From Girardinichthys multiradiatus (taxonomy: Eukaryota; Chordata; Actinopteri; Cyprinodontiformes; Goodeidae), in assembly GCF_021462225.1 (NCBI RefSeq), contig NC_061797.1, positions 36,234,147 to 36,298,146 on the forward strand: 64,000 nt of DNA. Direction: 5' to 3'. This document shows, piece by piece, positions 34,123-46,564 of the stretch (the first letter of the stretch is position 1; each line of letters begins with the position of its first letter). A model generated the notes under the pieces. It was given only the letters and a program-made list of their open reading frames with translations. It did not search any database and had not been told where the DNA came from. The position numbers and the translations under genes were made by a program.

Positions 34123-35399
34123 CTAAAATATGTGGAAAAATGGGTCAATAGTAAAACAGAAGACAGTAATGAAAATAAAAAATAAAAATTGTGTCCTGGG
34201 ATTAATACATTAACTGACTTTAAATGTTTTCTTGTAATATAACAGTAAATATAAACTTTACAATTAAAAACATATTAGGCAAACATCTCCCTCCCTCCAA
34301 CTACAACTAATCCCAAGACTGTCAGGGTCTTGGGATTAGGTCACACATCCTCCATCCTCACTATTAGCACAACAGTCCCACAGGGCTGTGTGCAGAGCCC
34401 ATACATTATTCACACCTTTCACCCATGACTACATATTTATAAATTAAAGACCATTAAACTGCACATAAAAAGATGAGTCTGAACCTGGCAGCATAGTGTC
34501 ACACTAACAACCTGATTTTGAAAACCAAAAAGACCAAGGCAAATTACTGTAAACTATGAGACCGCACCAAAACATCAACAAAGAGGCAAAGCACATCTGC
34601 GCCTTTACCCCTTTTCATCATATAAAAATGCACAATAGAAAGCACGCTGACAAGCGGCATGATGGACTGGTATTCCAGCTGTATCAAAAACCTTGAAAAA
34701 GCGCTCTCTGTTAAAACAGCATAGAAAGTTGTTTGGAAGAGCATTGCCACTAGTCAAACAGCTATACCTGAATCCCTGTTTGAAAAGGGCAAAAAGTATT
34801 ATCTAAGACATTACTCACCTAGGACTTAACCTTTTCCAGCTCCTCGTATTAGCAAGATGTTACAGATCAATGAGGGTACATACAAACAGACAGAGGAATC
34901 TATTTTTGTCAACCGAAATACATTTAATCAGTACTAACTAGCTCTGTGCCTGTTTGTCTAGATTTTAGCCAATAGCTTTTTAGGACAATGTTGGTCCAAA
35001 ATTACCAATTTATGTCTGGTTGAAATCTAAACAATCAAAAGATCAAATTTAAAGACGGTTCTTTGCCAATTTCAACATTATGTCTCAACAAAACATAGTT
35101 AATTTCTTTAGTTTAGGAGCCTTTACATGACCGAATGATTCTTAGGTCAGCGTTATGTGGCTGAACCAACTAAACAAACAAACAAAAATTTCCAATAAAT
35201 GAGTGAAAAAGCACAATTATATCATTGCATCCTTTTATACTTTCGTCGGATCCTTACAGGAGTTGTGCTAAAGAAGTCAAGCAAAATCTACGTAAGTGTG
35301 TGTTGCATAGAAGAACAATCTTAAATCAATAAAAGGAAAACAGCACAGTAATAAGAGCATAAATTAAGACGTCAAAACTTTAGTTTAAATAATTCCGAA

Positions 35400-35610
35400 T
35401 TAAAATTGGGTTTTAAATGTTGATTGAGAAGTTCTGATGTGAAGAGGAAGGCTGTACCAGAGTGTAGGTGCAATTAATGCAAAAATCCTATCGCCTCTAT
35501 GCTCTAATCTCCTTCTCAATTCATCCAGGAGCATCTGCTCCAGTGACCTCAGTGAACGTACATAAGTGTGCAAAATCAGAAGCTCTGTATGGTAAGAAGG
35601 TGCCATTTAA
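35400..35610 (-). mobile_element. Fragment of an L2-type LINE (end of reverse transcriptase)
   Basis: The minus-strand frame 35606-35400 reads EQMLLDELRRRLEHRGDR then FALIAPTLWYSLPLHIRT and SQSTFKTQF, matching the end of the fish L2 polyprotein (usual: RGDRAF....LWNSLP..IR......FK..LK). It ends in a stop immediately after. No further parts are nearby, so it is a small 5'-truncated relic. Confidence 0.75.
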
Positions 35611-36793
35611 TGCTAATACTTTAGAGCATTCACACAAAAATCTTTAAATTGATTCTAAAAAAAAAAAAGAGAGAGGCATTACAATAAACCTAAGACAGAT
35701 GTGATCTGGTCACATTTGCACGGGGTGGTCAGATGTTGCAGACAAGTGGTAAAGGCAAATATCAAAAATATACTATTACACTAGTGTAGATGGGATGAAC
35801 TGAAATAAATCACCCTTTTATAGTGCAGGAATGAGAGAAGGGACATTACTTTGATAAAGGCCCTTGGTTAGAAACAAATTCTCCAACAACTCTGTTTATT
35901 AGTTGTTTTGTTTTTTTGCAGATGAGAATGTCTGGTCAAAGATTGCGCCCGGGTTTTTTGCAGATGTCTTTTTTTTTTTTTATGAACAAATAGCTGAGAT
36001 TTGTACTGTGAGAGTAGGAAAGGTTGGATACTCCAAGAAGTCTTGTATCTGTTTTACATGCCATCTTTAATCTTAAGCCATCCAACAGTCCAGTAAGGCA
36101 TTCAGTGGGGCTTTATCTTTCCTCTTTATAGGCAAATAGATTTAATAATCAGAATAGAAGTGGAATGAGATCTGATGCTTGTTTAGGATGAAATTGAAAC
36201 TTGTAAAGAGAGAAGGAACATGGACCAAGAATGGATCACCACAGGTAAAGGGAGCTGCTGTTGAGAATGTTCATTTGGTGAGTCTGACTGTCAAACTGTA
36301 GTCTTTAAAGTAGGATGCAAACAACTAGAGCAGACTCTTTTATTGCAACACAATGACAAATAAATAAAGAAGATCAAATCAAAGTGAAGATTTTGTTTAA
36401 TGTGCTTTGATTCCAAAATGGCAAACATTGGGCAAATGTCACAGTCTTCGTAAAAATGTGTTTTAAAAAATAGTTTTTAAAAAAAGCTTTTAAATATCAG
36501 TGGTTAGTAAATGAAGCCCATCAGCTAAAGGCAAAATGTGAACGGTGCATGCTCTCACTCTACAGTCACTGTTAATCCTCCTTAATCTCGTTTTGTTTTG
36601 TTTCTAACCATATTAGGGTTATTTGTCGACTTCATTTATTTTAGTTTCCTTAACCTAAACATAATTTACAATATAGCTCCAACCCAAACCCCCAACCCTA
36701 AAAATTGGGGTGATGCTGCACTAAGACCGGGTTTGTAGTCCACATAAGGGTAAGTTATTATACCAGAAAAAGTCCTAAATCAGGCATTATTAA

Positions 36794-36810
36794 TACACAC
36801 ACACACACAC
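36794..36810. repeat. AC dinucleotide microsatellite
   Basis: Eight to nine AC units in an intron. Confidence 0.8.
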
Positions 36811-37074
36811 ATTTATGTAGCAGGAGTGTCAGACTCTGTCTCAGTCACATGCAAAGACTCCATGTGATTGTGACAGACTGTTATGTTAAGCACTGAATAA
36901 TTATTAATAGATCACATGGTGACATACTGTGACCAAATTTGCATAAACAATGCACACAGACAAATCTGAATATCATTATATTTCAGACTAACTCTTTTTT
37001 AAGGAATAAAACTGAATCTGCAGAAAAAAAATACATTTCAGCTGTAATAATATTCTTTCACATAGAGTACTCAC

Positions 37075-37261
37075 TCCCTCCTTTGCTTGTCTTTTCCATG
37101 CGGTACTGGTATATGTGTAATGTGAAGAGCATATGAGAGTTCCTGTGTTCTTCCTCTGTGGTGTTGGACCACTGGCTGCTGTGGCGAGCTGCGATGGCTG
37201 CATCCAGGAACCAGGCCGCCTTCTCTGGGGTGGGAGCACGGAGTTCAGACTGGTTTTGGAG
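37075..37261 (-). CDS. kif26b: kif26b motor exon, switch I region
   Basis: Acceptor ttttccag at 37262-37263, donor gtgagt at 37073-37074, 62 codons plus one base. It begins [20 protein letters not shown] and ends [19 protein letters not shown]. In conventional kinesins this place holds N..SSRSH, the switch I that coordinates the gamma-phosphate; here it is HRNSH, lacking the SSR serines. That matches the atypical KIF26 motor. Two longer frames overlap this exon but do not fit its splice phase. Confidence 0.93.
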
Positions 37262-39536
37262 CTGGAAAACATGCAGGTGGAAACAAAATGAAGCATCAGT
37301 TTTGCAGACATAATAAGATGGAGGAGGTTAGTGGCCAGAGGAAAACAAATCAAGCTAGAGGGGTTTGAGTCACCAACAAGAAAGTACCTACAGTGATTAT
37401 GTTTACTATGAGGATTCTGCATGTATCTGACTGACAGAGCTCGGCTAATAACGGTTTCTACTTAACCTACAGGTATATGACATAAAAAGAAGCAGCAATG
37501 AGTAGAACATGTGTGTGTCCTACAGGATATTATAACTGATGAGATTATGCCAGATTAGTTAGGGATTGCACAGATGTGTTTGTATCAAACCCTCTAATCC
37601 TATAAACACATACTGAAACCTGCACACACTCTGCTGCTCACTTGTTGCTGTCACTTTTGAGTTTGTGACAATCTGATTACTGCTGTGTGTTTTACCTGAA
37701 AGCGAATAATGAGTTAGTGTCCTGTTAATAGCTGTTAAATTTCGTTGCAACCTTTAAGCAGTCTTTTATATTCAGGGTCAGTTGTTTGACTATCACCACC
37801 GATGGATTACTGTGCTTTGTTTTTTTAAGCATCTTCTTGAAAAATGTATCACCACATTTTAATAATATTTTAATAACTTTCAAGAAGAGGCTTAAAAAAG
37901 CACAGACTTGTGAGATTTGGTAGAAGAATAAACAAATCAAAAAAACATGATTAAAAATAAAAACAAAACAGATTAGATGAGAAATAAAACCCATTCCCTT
38001 GAGAATGATGCAGCTCTAGCTCTTAACATCTTTTAAATAATAGCACAGTATGCGAATATTAACTTTGCAAAGGTTGACTTTGATTCAGTGAAGCAGAACA
38101 ACATTTTAACAATTTTTGTTTGCTTTAATTTGTAAATCGCTAACACTATTCAATAAATCCAAATACATCACTCTGATCAATTATTTTGAAATTTCAACTG
38201 GATCTGACCCCTATCAAAGTTCCACTATATACAGCTTTTACATTGACCTCCTGGCTGTGCTTATACAGCTTCATTACTGTATGGACTTTGTCTCAGCACT
38301 GTATTGGTCAAAATCAGTGAATGACACATCAGTGGAATCCTTAGAGCCAATAGAATGACACTATAATCACAAGAGAAAAATTATACAAATTGTTAGTTAC
38401 ACCCATATGCATTTGTTTTTATTTGCCATGATTTTGCTTTAATTTTAATTTCCTAGTAACTACAACCACACATCCATACCTGATGATCAAGCAGACTTGC
38501 ACAGACCCATTCATTGAATTGAAGTTTGACATTTAGTAATTAATTTAGTGGTTGTTTGAGTTTTGTCCTGTAATTTTGATTCTCATTACTTTGAAACCCT
38601 GCGAAGGTGTGTTTCTGTCCTTTTTCCCCCACTCCCAAAGAGAACATTGAAATAACTTTTAAAAGTTAATAAGAAATCATGAAGCAAATTGATAAAATAT
38701 CTGAGTGTGTTCATGAACAGAATAAAATAATTTATTTTACACCAGCCACTTTAAATAATCTAAAGCCTTTGTCAGATGTACCTGCATGCCACAGATTGGG
38801 TCCTCACAGAGATAGACTCCAGGTGACTGTCCATCCTGCAAGCTTCCTGTGGCCACCTCGGAGAGCAAATCCTTCAAGTTTTCCTCCTTTCCCCAAACCT
38901 GAACATGAAAAAATTAATTGATCAGAGCTAATAACCTTTTCTTTTTTGTCACATTATATATCTCTGGGCAAATCTGTCTCATCAAACCATCATGAAAAAG
39001 AAAGTAACTTTGAACCAAATGAAAATGGCTGTAATGGGCCTCCTCAATCAGTTTGATGTCACAGATTTTGCAGACACTTACAACCAAAACATTAACCTTA
39101 ATAGAAATTATAATGAAAGTCTGATGGTAGGATTAGATGGGTGTGTCAGGATGTTACACAGTCTGTTCAGATGTTTATGTAGGATTTCTAGAAATTAGTT
39201 TTTATTTTTATTAAATAATAAGAATGAGAAATCCATGAAATATAAACAAGATAACATGCTGGTCAATTTCCAGTTAAGGGATAAGAGATAAGATGCAGGC
39301 AGGCAGGGATTTTTTTTTATAGCTGAAACCAGCAAAGATCCAAGTAGAGTAACTTTACTGGAAAGTCCTTCAGCGACACACAGGTTAAAAATCTTTTTTT
39401 TTTTTTTTACAAATTGTTCAATAAAGAGATAAAATAATGAGCTTTACCTTAGTAAAAAAAAAAAAACTAAATTAACAAATTGATGCCTCTGACTCCCATT
39501 ACTGTACAATAACAATGAGATGTTTTCCTCACTCAC
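37262..39536 (-). other. Two kif26b introns around the 39-codon exon
   Basis: 37262-38781 (1.5 kb) and 38899-39536 (638 bp), separated by the exon at 38782-38898. AT-rich with T and A runs (39385-39405, 39456-39470). I see no repeat family or gene. Confidence 0.7.
38782..38898 (-). CDS. kif26b: kif26b motor exon ([14 protein letters not shown])
   Basis: Acceptor gttcag at 38899-38900, donor gtacat at 38780-38781, exactly 39 codons in phase 0. It encodes [20 protein letters not shown] then [13 protein letters not shown]. These strings are those of KIF26B; KIF26A as I recall it has VCGHDQSLRDLLAEV and REDPVCG, so this exon is the best single argument for KIF26B. Confidence 0.94.
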
Positions 39537-39682
39537 CTCCACAGCAGAGACACGAACAGAGAAGCGTGCTCCTGTTTTCTCCTTTCTTTCATTGATGAGT
39601 TTAAAGAGCCAGGAGATGGCACAGGGGATTATACCGAGGGTCTGAAGAGAGTCATCACGTCCAATCATGGTGTACGATTTTC
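39537..39682 (-). CDS. kif26b: kif26b motor exon, second half of the P-loop
   Basis: Acceptor catccag at 39683-39684, donor gtgagt at 39535-39536, 146 bp. Two bases complete a Gly codon, giving [12 protein letters not shown], the end of the P-loop plus helix 2, then [20 protein letters not shown] and [10 protein letters not shown]. In conventional kinesins this segment is GKT.TM.G followed by GIIPR....LF. The P-loop Gly codon is split by the preceding 4-kb intron. Confidence 0.95.
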
Positions 39683-42600
39683 CTGGATGACACACACACA
39701 GAATGACAATAAACAGAAGAAGGGGTGAGGAGAAAAAGATCATAAAACTTCCACTCTGCAGAAAATTAAGTATGAAAAAGGTGCGAGAGTGATATGTTTC
39801 TCTCTGAATGGATCTGTGTCTTTCTTCTCCAGTCACAGGGCAATGATTATTCTCCTCCTACACCTGCTGTGGCTGTCAGAAACGGGTGATCAAACGTGCA
39901 CCTAAACAAAGCCATATGTCACCACCAACAATGTCATATGTGAAAAACAGAGGGCATCAAAGCCTGACTCCTGTGATGCTGCATAGAGAAATGTTTCCCA
40001 TTTGTTCTGAATGAGGATGGAGGGAAAGCTGTCAGCTATGCTGTGATTTTACATTGTTCTCCCTCAATGTTTCCTGAGGCATCTACAGTGAAAACACTGA
40101 GCCATTTTATGAAATGTTTCATGTGTTTTAAAATCTAAAAGTGCCAGGTTATAACATTGCAGCATTTATTTGAAGCAGGAATTATGTATTTTAAGCTACA
40201 CATTGTGCCACTTCTTGTAGATAAAAACAGAAGAGCAGCTGTATGGAGTTCAACAGCTTCAAAGCCGGACCATTGACTTTGATGTATATGATTCGCCAGT
40301 TGATTTACCAAATCAGACAGATTTCCTTTATCATAGTGTTTTATTTAACAACCATCCCCTCTCTCTCTCTCTCTTTTTTCCTTTCAGGCCCTGATTGCAT
40401 GTGACAGAATATAAGTGCAAGTATATCATAGCCATTCCCTTAGTTCTGGCTGCTGCAGGCTGTCAAGTCCTGGTTCTCTGGCTGACCGCTTCAGCAACTA
40501 ACACAGCGGCTCAGGAATGTTACACCACAGGCAATAAAACCGTGAGCGCACTGAGTTGCTCTGCGTTAGTGATGTGGATGCCTTGCAATTTGTCATGACT
40601 ACAAATAAAGATACTGACACAATTTCCAATGTATTTTATTGGGATGTTATGTGACAGACCAACACTCAGTTTTGTATAAGTTTGAAGTGGAAGACAAATT
40701 ATGCACTGCTTTCAAAAATTCATCACAGTCCTCCAAAAACCTAGCAAAGACATGCCCATTCACCTAAACTGACAGGATCGACAAGAAAAGGATTATTCAG
40801 AGAAGCAGCCAAGAAGCCCCAAGTAACTCTGGAGTAGTTTGCTGTAAACTATGTAGGGCGCACACCAAAAACGTGGAAGACAGTCGCCTGGTCAGGTAAG
40901 ACTAATGCAAAATGCTTTATGTGGCAGCAATCTAATGATCCACATCACCCTGGACACACCATCCCCATTGTTAAATACGGTGTGGCAGCATCTTGCTATG
41001 CATTAGCAGGGTCGGTGAAGCTGGTCAGAGTTCATTGAAAGATAAATGATGCTAAGTACAAGGTAATCCTGGAAGGGAACCTGTTAGAGGCTACAAAAGA
41101 CATGACCACTGGGGTAGAGGTTCAACTTCTAGCAGGACAACGATCAAAAACCCTTAGTCACAGCAAAACAGTTTAGATCAAAGCCTATTTATCTATTAGA
41201 ATGTCCCAGTTAAAGTTCAGACGTGAAACCAACTAAAAATCTGTAGCAAGACTCAAAAACATTCACAGATATTCTCCATCCAACCTGACCATGCAAACAA
41301 TTGAAAAAGTTGTCAGTCTCTATCGACAGAAACCTTATTCCATAGAAGAAACATACTCTAAAAGACTTGAAGCTTTAAGCAGTGAACAGTGGTTCTGAGA
41401 TTTACTGCATCAAGGCCTGAACACATATGCAAGCTTCCCTTTAAGATATTTATTTGTATGATATTTAGGAAAATATCAATCTTTGTCCTTACATTTTGTA
41501 GTCATGTACTATGTTTTGTTGGTCTATCACAAAAAATCCCATTAAAATTCAAAGATGTTTGTGGCTGCAATGGGACAAAATGTGAAAATGTTCAGTGGGT
41601 ATGAATACTATTGTCAAGCACCACAGATGAAGTTAAACAGAAACAAGACTAATCACTTTATAAAAATGGTAAGAATCTTATTCCGCTGAGAAATATATTT
41701 GGCTTAAAACAAAAAACGAAATTCTTAAAATATAACACTCGTTCTTATTCCAGTATATTTTACTTTTTTCAATAAAAACCTATGTGTTAGTAAAAATGTG
41801 CCATATAGAGAGTCTGTCTGACCCTTCATAAATCCACAGCCCAGGGCTTCTGGGGTAAAGAAAAATACTCTTTGTGCTACTTTCCTCAGTTTAATTAGCA
41901 AAAAGGTAACTTCATTATAATGCAGTCCTATTAAGATTCATAGCCTTGTGTGAGCTTCTACAGCAGCAGTTTTGTAAGCTAAAACCATTCCTGGTCATGG
42001 CAGTAATAAAATACTGAAATTGATTCAGAAATCATGATTTTCAGTGCTTCAACTGCAGTCTTTGAATTGAACGTTGGGGAATGATGATGAACAAGTAAAC
42101 AAGTTTTGGACTGTGGCCACACTACATTGATAAACAGAATTTAATCTATGAAATTGGTAAAACAATTTGCATATGTTTTATTTTGGTATATTTTCATCAA
42201 CTTGTCTGATTAGAAAAACCATACAATTTAAAGGTAAAAGAGATATTTAGGATTAGTTGACTCAAATTCGTTAACTGATTTACTCAAATTAGTTTGGTTC
42301 TAACTGTTCTGTTTAATATTGACCTAAACTACACTACCATTCACCTTCAAACTACCACCACCCTGTTTGATTGTTGGTGGTACGATGTTCATTTTCTGAA
42401 ATGCTGCGTTACTTACAATACACACGCTCCAATAGGTTTCACTTTCATCTCATCAGTTAACAGAATATTTACTAAAAGTTCTGGGGATTATTAACATTTT
42501 TTGGCAAATATGATAAATGGCCATTGTGCTCTTTTTGGTCAGCAATGTTATTTTTTGCCCAGTCTCTTTCTCATTGTTGAATCTTGATCATTGCCTTTTA

Positions 42601-43675
42601 CTTAAGCTAGTCATACCTGCACTGCCATAGGTGGTTAGATGGTGATAATGGCTTTCACTGTGGTAACTAGAATCCCAGTGCCTTAGAAAAGACACTTCCC
42701 AGACTGAAGATGTCAATGGCTTTGTTTCTTATCCATTATTGAATTTCTTCAGATTGAGGCATGAGCTACATCTCCTCACTACTCTTGCAGGTTGTTCAGG
42801 GGTTGCAAGTTGTATAGGTATTGGATAGGAAGTGCCTGAGCAAAGTAATAGACTTAACTGGGGGCATTTTCCCACTAGCTCTGCAGAGATGTGGATGTGC
42901 AGGATCCATAAAGGTGGAAATTTGTGGTAAACGTTGCCTCAGCCAATAAGAAATGTCTATGCGGAGAATCACTTTCCAGATAAAAGGTGTTTTGAATGAA
43001 GAACTGTGGGCAGTTTTTTTTAATCATGCATAAAACAGGGAGAAATAACCAAGTGTTTTTATAATATAGGTTTTGTCAATTTAAGCTAATTTGGGATTTT
43101 GAACCACGTAGAAGTTGTGAATTGTCTTCCTCAGGGCCCAACTATTGTCACAGACATGTTGCTTGCTGAACCAACACATTGTAATTCTCTGCCTTTATCT
43201 TTTGTTCCATATTTTAAAGAGACTTAGTGGAAACTTCAGCTGGATGTATTTAGATCACAAAACATCACTAATAATGCAGCTTGCAGGCTTGGGGATAAAC
43301 ACAATAGAGGCTGACCCAAAGTTAAAGAACGTGTGTCAAAATGCATCTCTGCTGTCAATCCCTTTGTTCGTGCCACCACATGTTTGGGTTCAGATTGCGT
43401 TGCAGTGCGCAGTGAAGGGTCCTGACCCTTTCTAAGACGGCTTCTCTAAAAATCAGCTTCAGGAGGATTAGGGAGCAAAAGAGGAAGACAGAAACACAGC
43501 CAGAGCAGACTGAGAAAGCTTTCAGCCAGATCAGACACTAATCTTCTTCTGTCTCTGATAGTTGCCAAGTGAAGGACTGACACACTGAAAGTCAGGCACA
43601 CATATGAAGGATAACTCACAAGCTGCACAGGCTCTCACAGTGTATCCTAGGAATTTGTGTTTGAGAGGCTCTTAC
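39683..43675 (-). other. kif26b intron, 4.0 kb, splitting the P-loop
   Basis: Interrupts the Gly codon of the P-loop. Contains a Tc1-like relic at about 40600-41628. The rest shows no gene or family I recognise. Confidence 0.75.
40600..41628 (+). mobile_element. Degenerate Tc1-like transposon
   Basis: The left arm has tgtattttattgggatgtta and gtgacagaccaacactc; the right arm has aaaatcccattaaaattcaa and gtgggtatgaatactattgt, the inverted-repeat phrases of the common fish Tc1 family. Plus-strand transposase traces are visible: GRIDKKRIIQREAAKKP near 40775, and a QDND-like second catalytic region near 41135. All are broken by stops. Confidence 0.75.
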
Positions 43676-43769
43676 CCAGTTTGGAGTGTCCAAAGCAGAA
43701 GATGCAGCCATCAGCTCCGTTCACCACAGACTGGATGACTTCAGCCACTGTTCCCGCACACACCTCCGC
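43676..43769 (-). CDS. kif26b: kif26b motor exon, first half of the P-loop
   Basis: Too short to show as an open frame of its own. Acceptor ttgctag at 43770-43771, donor gtaaga at 43674-43675, 31 codons plus one base. It reads [20 protein letters not shown] then [12 protein letters not shown], aligning with the kinesin VNGYN.TIFAYGQT.SGK region. Joined to the next exon the P-loop is GHSKLG|GKS across the splice, which keeps G....GKS but not the kinesin GQTGSGKT. Confidence 0.94.
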
Positions 43770-45268
43770 CTAGCAACAGGCAGATGAAGGAAAGACGACA
43801 ATATAAAAGACAAAGCAAAGTTTAAAATTTACTTTAACATTAAACTGGGGTGTTCACATTTGAATTATAATTATATTTAGCTTCCTGCCAAAATAATCCC
43901 TCATTTTGTGATCACATTACTGTACATTCCTATCATGGATATTGTTTTAGCAATTTTGACTGGGCCATTCTAACGCAGGTATATGCTTTGATCTAAACTT
44001 TTCAGTTATAGCTCTGGGTGTATGTTCATAGTTTTGGTCATACTACCATCCATCCTTCCATTAACTCTGACCCACCTGTCCCTATGAAATAAAAGGCTCC
44101 CCACAACATGATGCTGCCACCTCTGTGTTTTTACTATTAGGATGGTGTGTTAAGGATGATGTAAGGTGTTACACATAGAATTTGGCATGTTGGCCACATT
44201 TGGGTCTCCTTTAACCACAGCATGTTCTTCACCATTTTAGTAGCTTTCTCCTTGATACTCTTCTGTAAACGCCAGATTTGTGAAACGCATGACTAGTGGT
44301 TGTCCTGTCAATAGATTCGCCCAGCTGAGATGTAGGTTTCTGCAGCTCCTCCAGGATTAACATGTGACTCTTGACTACTTTTCTTATTTATGGTCTCCGT
44401 GCCAGGCCTGTCAGTTTAAGTGAACAGCAATGTCTAGGTTGCTGTTGTGCCTTTTGCTTTTTAGAGTGCTCCATATTGAGAGATCCTATATTACATTGCT
44501 CAACAACTATGTCCCTTATCTGTCTGATATTATATGGGCTGGACCCGATTGTGCGGAGAGGCTGTGACTGATCTCTCTCTCTCGTGCGCTCTCACTATCT
44601 AGAGACAGAGGCGCAAACAAAACGTTTGTGCCTCTTGAAACCGAACAGCATCCGCAAAAACATGCACACCCCAATTTACTTACATGTGCAATGAGATCAA
44701 AAGCTCAAAATAACAGCCCCGTCCAGTTAACGTGATTGCCTCAATGAATATGCAGTACCGGGCATTTCAGCGCAAAGATGTCAAATTCTGGGAAGAATTG
44801 TTGCCAATATGTTTATTTACCACCTGCAGTGTTATTCACTCACTAAATCTGCTAATAATTGCGTTCATTATTAGTCTGTCATTCTTGTGTGTCCCAAAGG
44901 CAGCGGCAAATTGCAATAGCTATGTTGCAATTATTTATTACTTTATGTTGTTCTGTTTCATAAAATACAAAGCACTGCATCAGACTGTTGGTGCAACTTA
45001 ACAAAAGAGGATAACGTGAAAGAGAGTGAAAATTTAATGAGAAAGTTGAGTTTTGGTTTCGCTAGCTGATGCAGTACCTTACATGTTGAATATTAGACCC
45101 ATTAGGTTTTAGTCATTAAGGTGAACTAACTACCTGGTAGTTCTAAAGATGGCTAACAATTCATATATTTGAAGTTATTAGAATGAAAACTGATGTTCAG
45201 TGTGTTACAGTAGATTGAGGTCTAAATCAGTTTCTAATTCTTTGTTTTCAAAACAATCTTATATTCAC
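43770..45268 (-). other. kif26b intron, 1.5 kb
   Basis: Contains a Tc1-like relic (about 43920-44480). The remainder is unremarkable. Confidence 0.75.
43920..44480 (-). mobile_element. Degenerate Tc1-like transposon fragment
   Basis: Runs through the family's familiar arm text on the minus strand: tgggccattctaacgcagg, then ctctgggtgtatgttcata, then ccccacaacatgatgctgcc, then cctgtcagtttaagtgaaca. Both terminal repeats are lost and no frame remains. Confidence 0.7.
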
Positions 45269-45484
45269 CTGTGATGCATCAGGTGGAAATGCAGCATCAA
45301 AGGTGAATATCTTTGGTGGAATGTGATTGGCTCCTGCCCTTTTCTGGGAGGCAGCACTTGGTGCCTGGTTTGTTGATGGGTCCATGATGGTAATCTGTTT
45401 CTTCCTGGGATCCACTTTTAAGAAAGAACTGGACTCTGCTGCGTCAGACTGAGACGTGGGGCACACTCTGACCATCACTTTCAC
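45269..45484 (-). CDS. kif26b: kif26b motor exon, strand 1 (VKVMVRVCP)
   Basis: Acceptor gtcctcag at 45485-45486, donor gtgaat at 45267-45268, exactly 72 codons. It starts [20 protein letters not shown], the kinesin strand 1 (ordinary motors have VKV.VR.RP), then [16 protein letters not shown] and [17 protein letters not shown] (ordinary motors have F.FD.VF). The match to KIF26 is along the whole exon, with a small variable linker in the middle. Confidence 0.95.
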
Positions 45485-45639
45485 CTGAGGACAAGATAGA
45501 AAGATCAAATCTTTTGACTAATCTGAAAAACTCTTACTACAGGGTAGGCTAAAGGTAAAAGAGTAGAACCATGACACAAAATCATTACTCATTCAATTTT
45601 ATATTGGTTCACAGTGGTTTAAGAGTTATTAAAAAAAGA

Positions 45640-45790
45640 AAAGAAAAATGACTGTGTAGTTTAATGGTTATGTATCAGTGCTCAAAGACATTCAATACGG
45701 AGTTCCCCAAAGTTCTGTGTGGGGATCTAAACTTTTTAATTTATATATCATTGACATTTAGAAATATTTATTAAGCCACAACTTCCTATG
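45640..45790 (+). mobile_element. LINE reverse transcriptase scrap
   Basis: The frame near 45690-45760 reads IQYGVPQSSVWGSKLFNLYI, a decayed version of the RT block GVPQGSVLGPLLFNLYI. It is too short to assign to a family. Confidence 0.55.
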
Positions 45791-46564
45791 ACATCTACCC
45801 CAGAAAACAACCCTAGTTTGACTTTTTTGGGGACCCTAAACTGAAGGTGGACCTTTAAAGTGGGAGGATGCTAAACATTTCCTGCTGGTTAAATATTCGC
45901 AGCATTTTATTTTAGTTATCTCTCAGTTTCTGCTCCTTTGCTTTTAAAATTTTCTGTTAATTTAAGTTACACAGCAGGAGTTCAGCATTTTTTTGTAAAC
46001 ACATTTAAACCCAGCCATCCATGCTGAATATCACAGTGTTTTACAGAGTTTGTAATGAAATACATTCATAAAAGCCCATCAACCTTAGAGGAAATGTCAC
46101 AGGCTTTTATATTTTTAAGCTTTTGATTATTACAAACATTCTCTGCATTGAAAGGGATTTTAGAGATTCAGAGCTTAAGTGCTATGATGGTGTCATAAAT
46201 GGTGTCTTCAGATAGCATATGGTAAAGATTGCAATCCCAATGAGAGCTTTTACTCTCCTATGCTTTCTCCCACAGAGAAAGTTGGGATTTTATTTTTTAA
46301 ATAAAAAAAAATAGATAGGTCACATTTCAAGAGTCCATAAAAACGGAAGAGGCTAGAAAAAAACTAGTCTGATATATGAATATTATTTTCTTTTAATTTT
46401 ATTGATGGATAATTTAAGTTTGGTTTGCTTCAGCTTTTTGTTAAATTGCACTCCCTAATTTTGCTTAATTACTATATTGTAAACAATAAATTAAAGTTTA
46501 AGTGGAACTAATCTGTTCATCATCTTTCTGTGTTAGCCTAGATTACTTTGTGTAATCTTACATA

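Larger units (their letters stand above)
34123..37074 (-). other. kif26b intron, 2.95 kb
   Basis: Contains an L2 fragment (35400-35610) and a short AC microsatellite (36794-36810). Nothing else is recognised. Confidence 0.75.

Noticed and set aside
36988..37422. 144-codon minus-strand frame over the switch I exon
   Set aside because: It is in the wrong frame for the flanking exon phases; the true frame gives [14 protein letters not shown].
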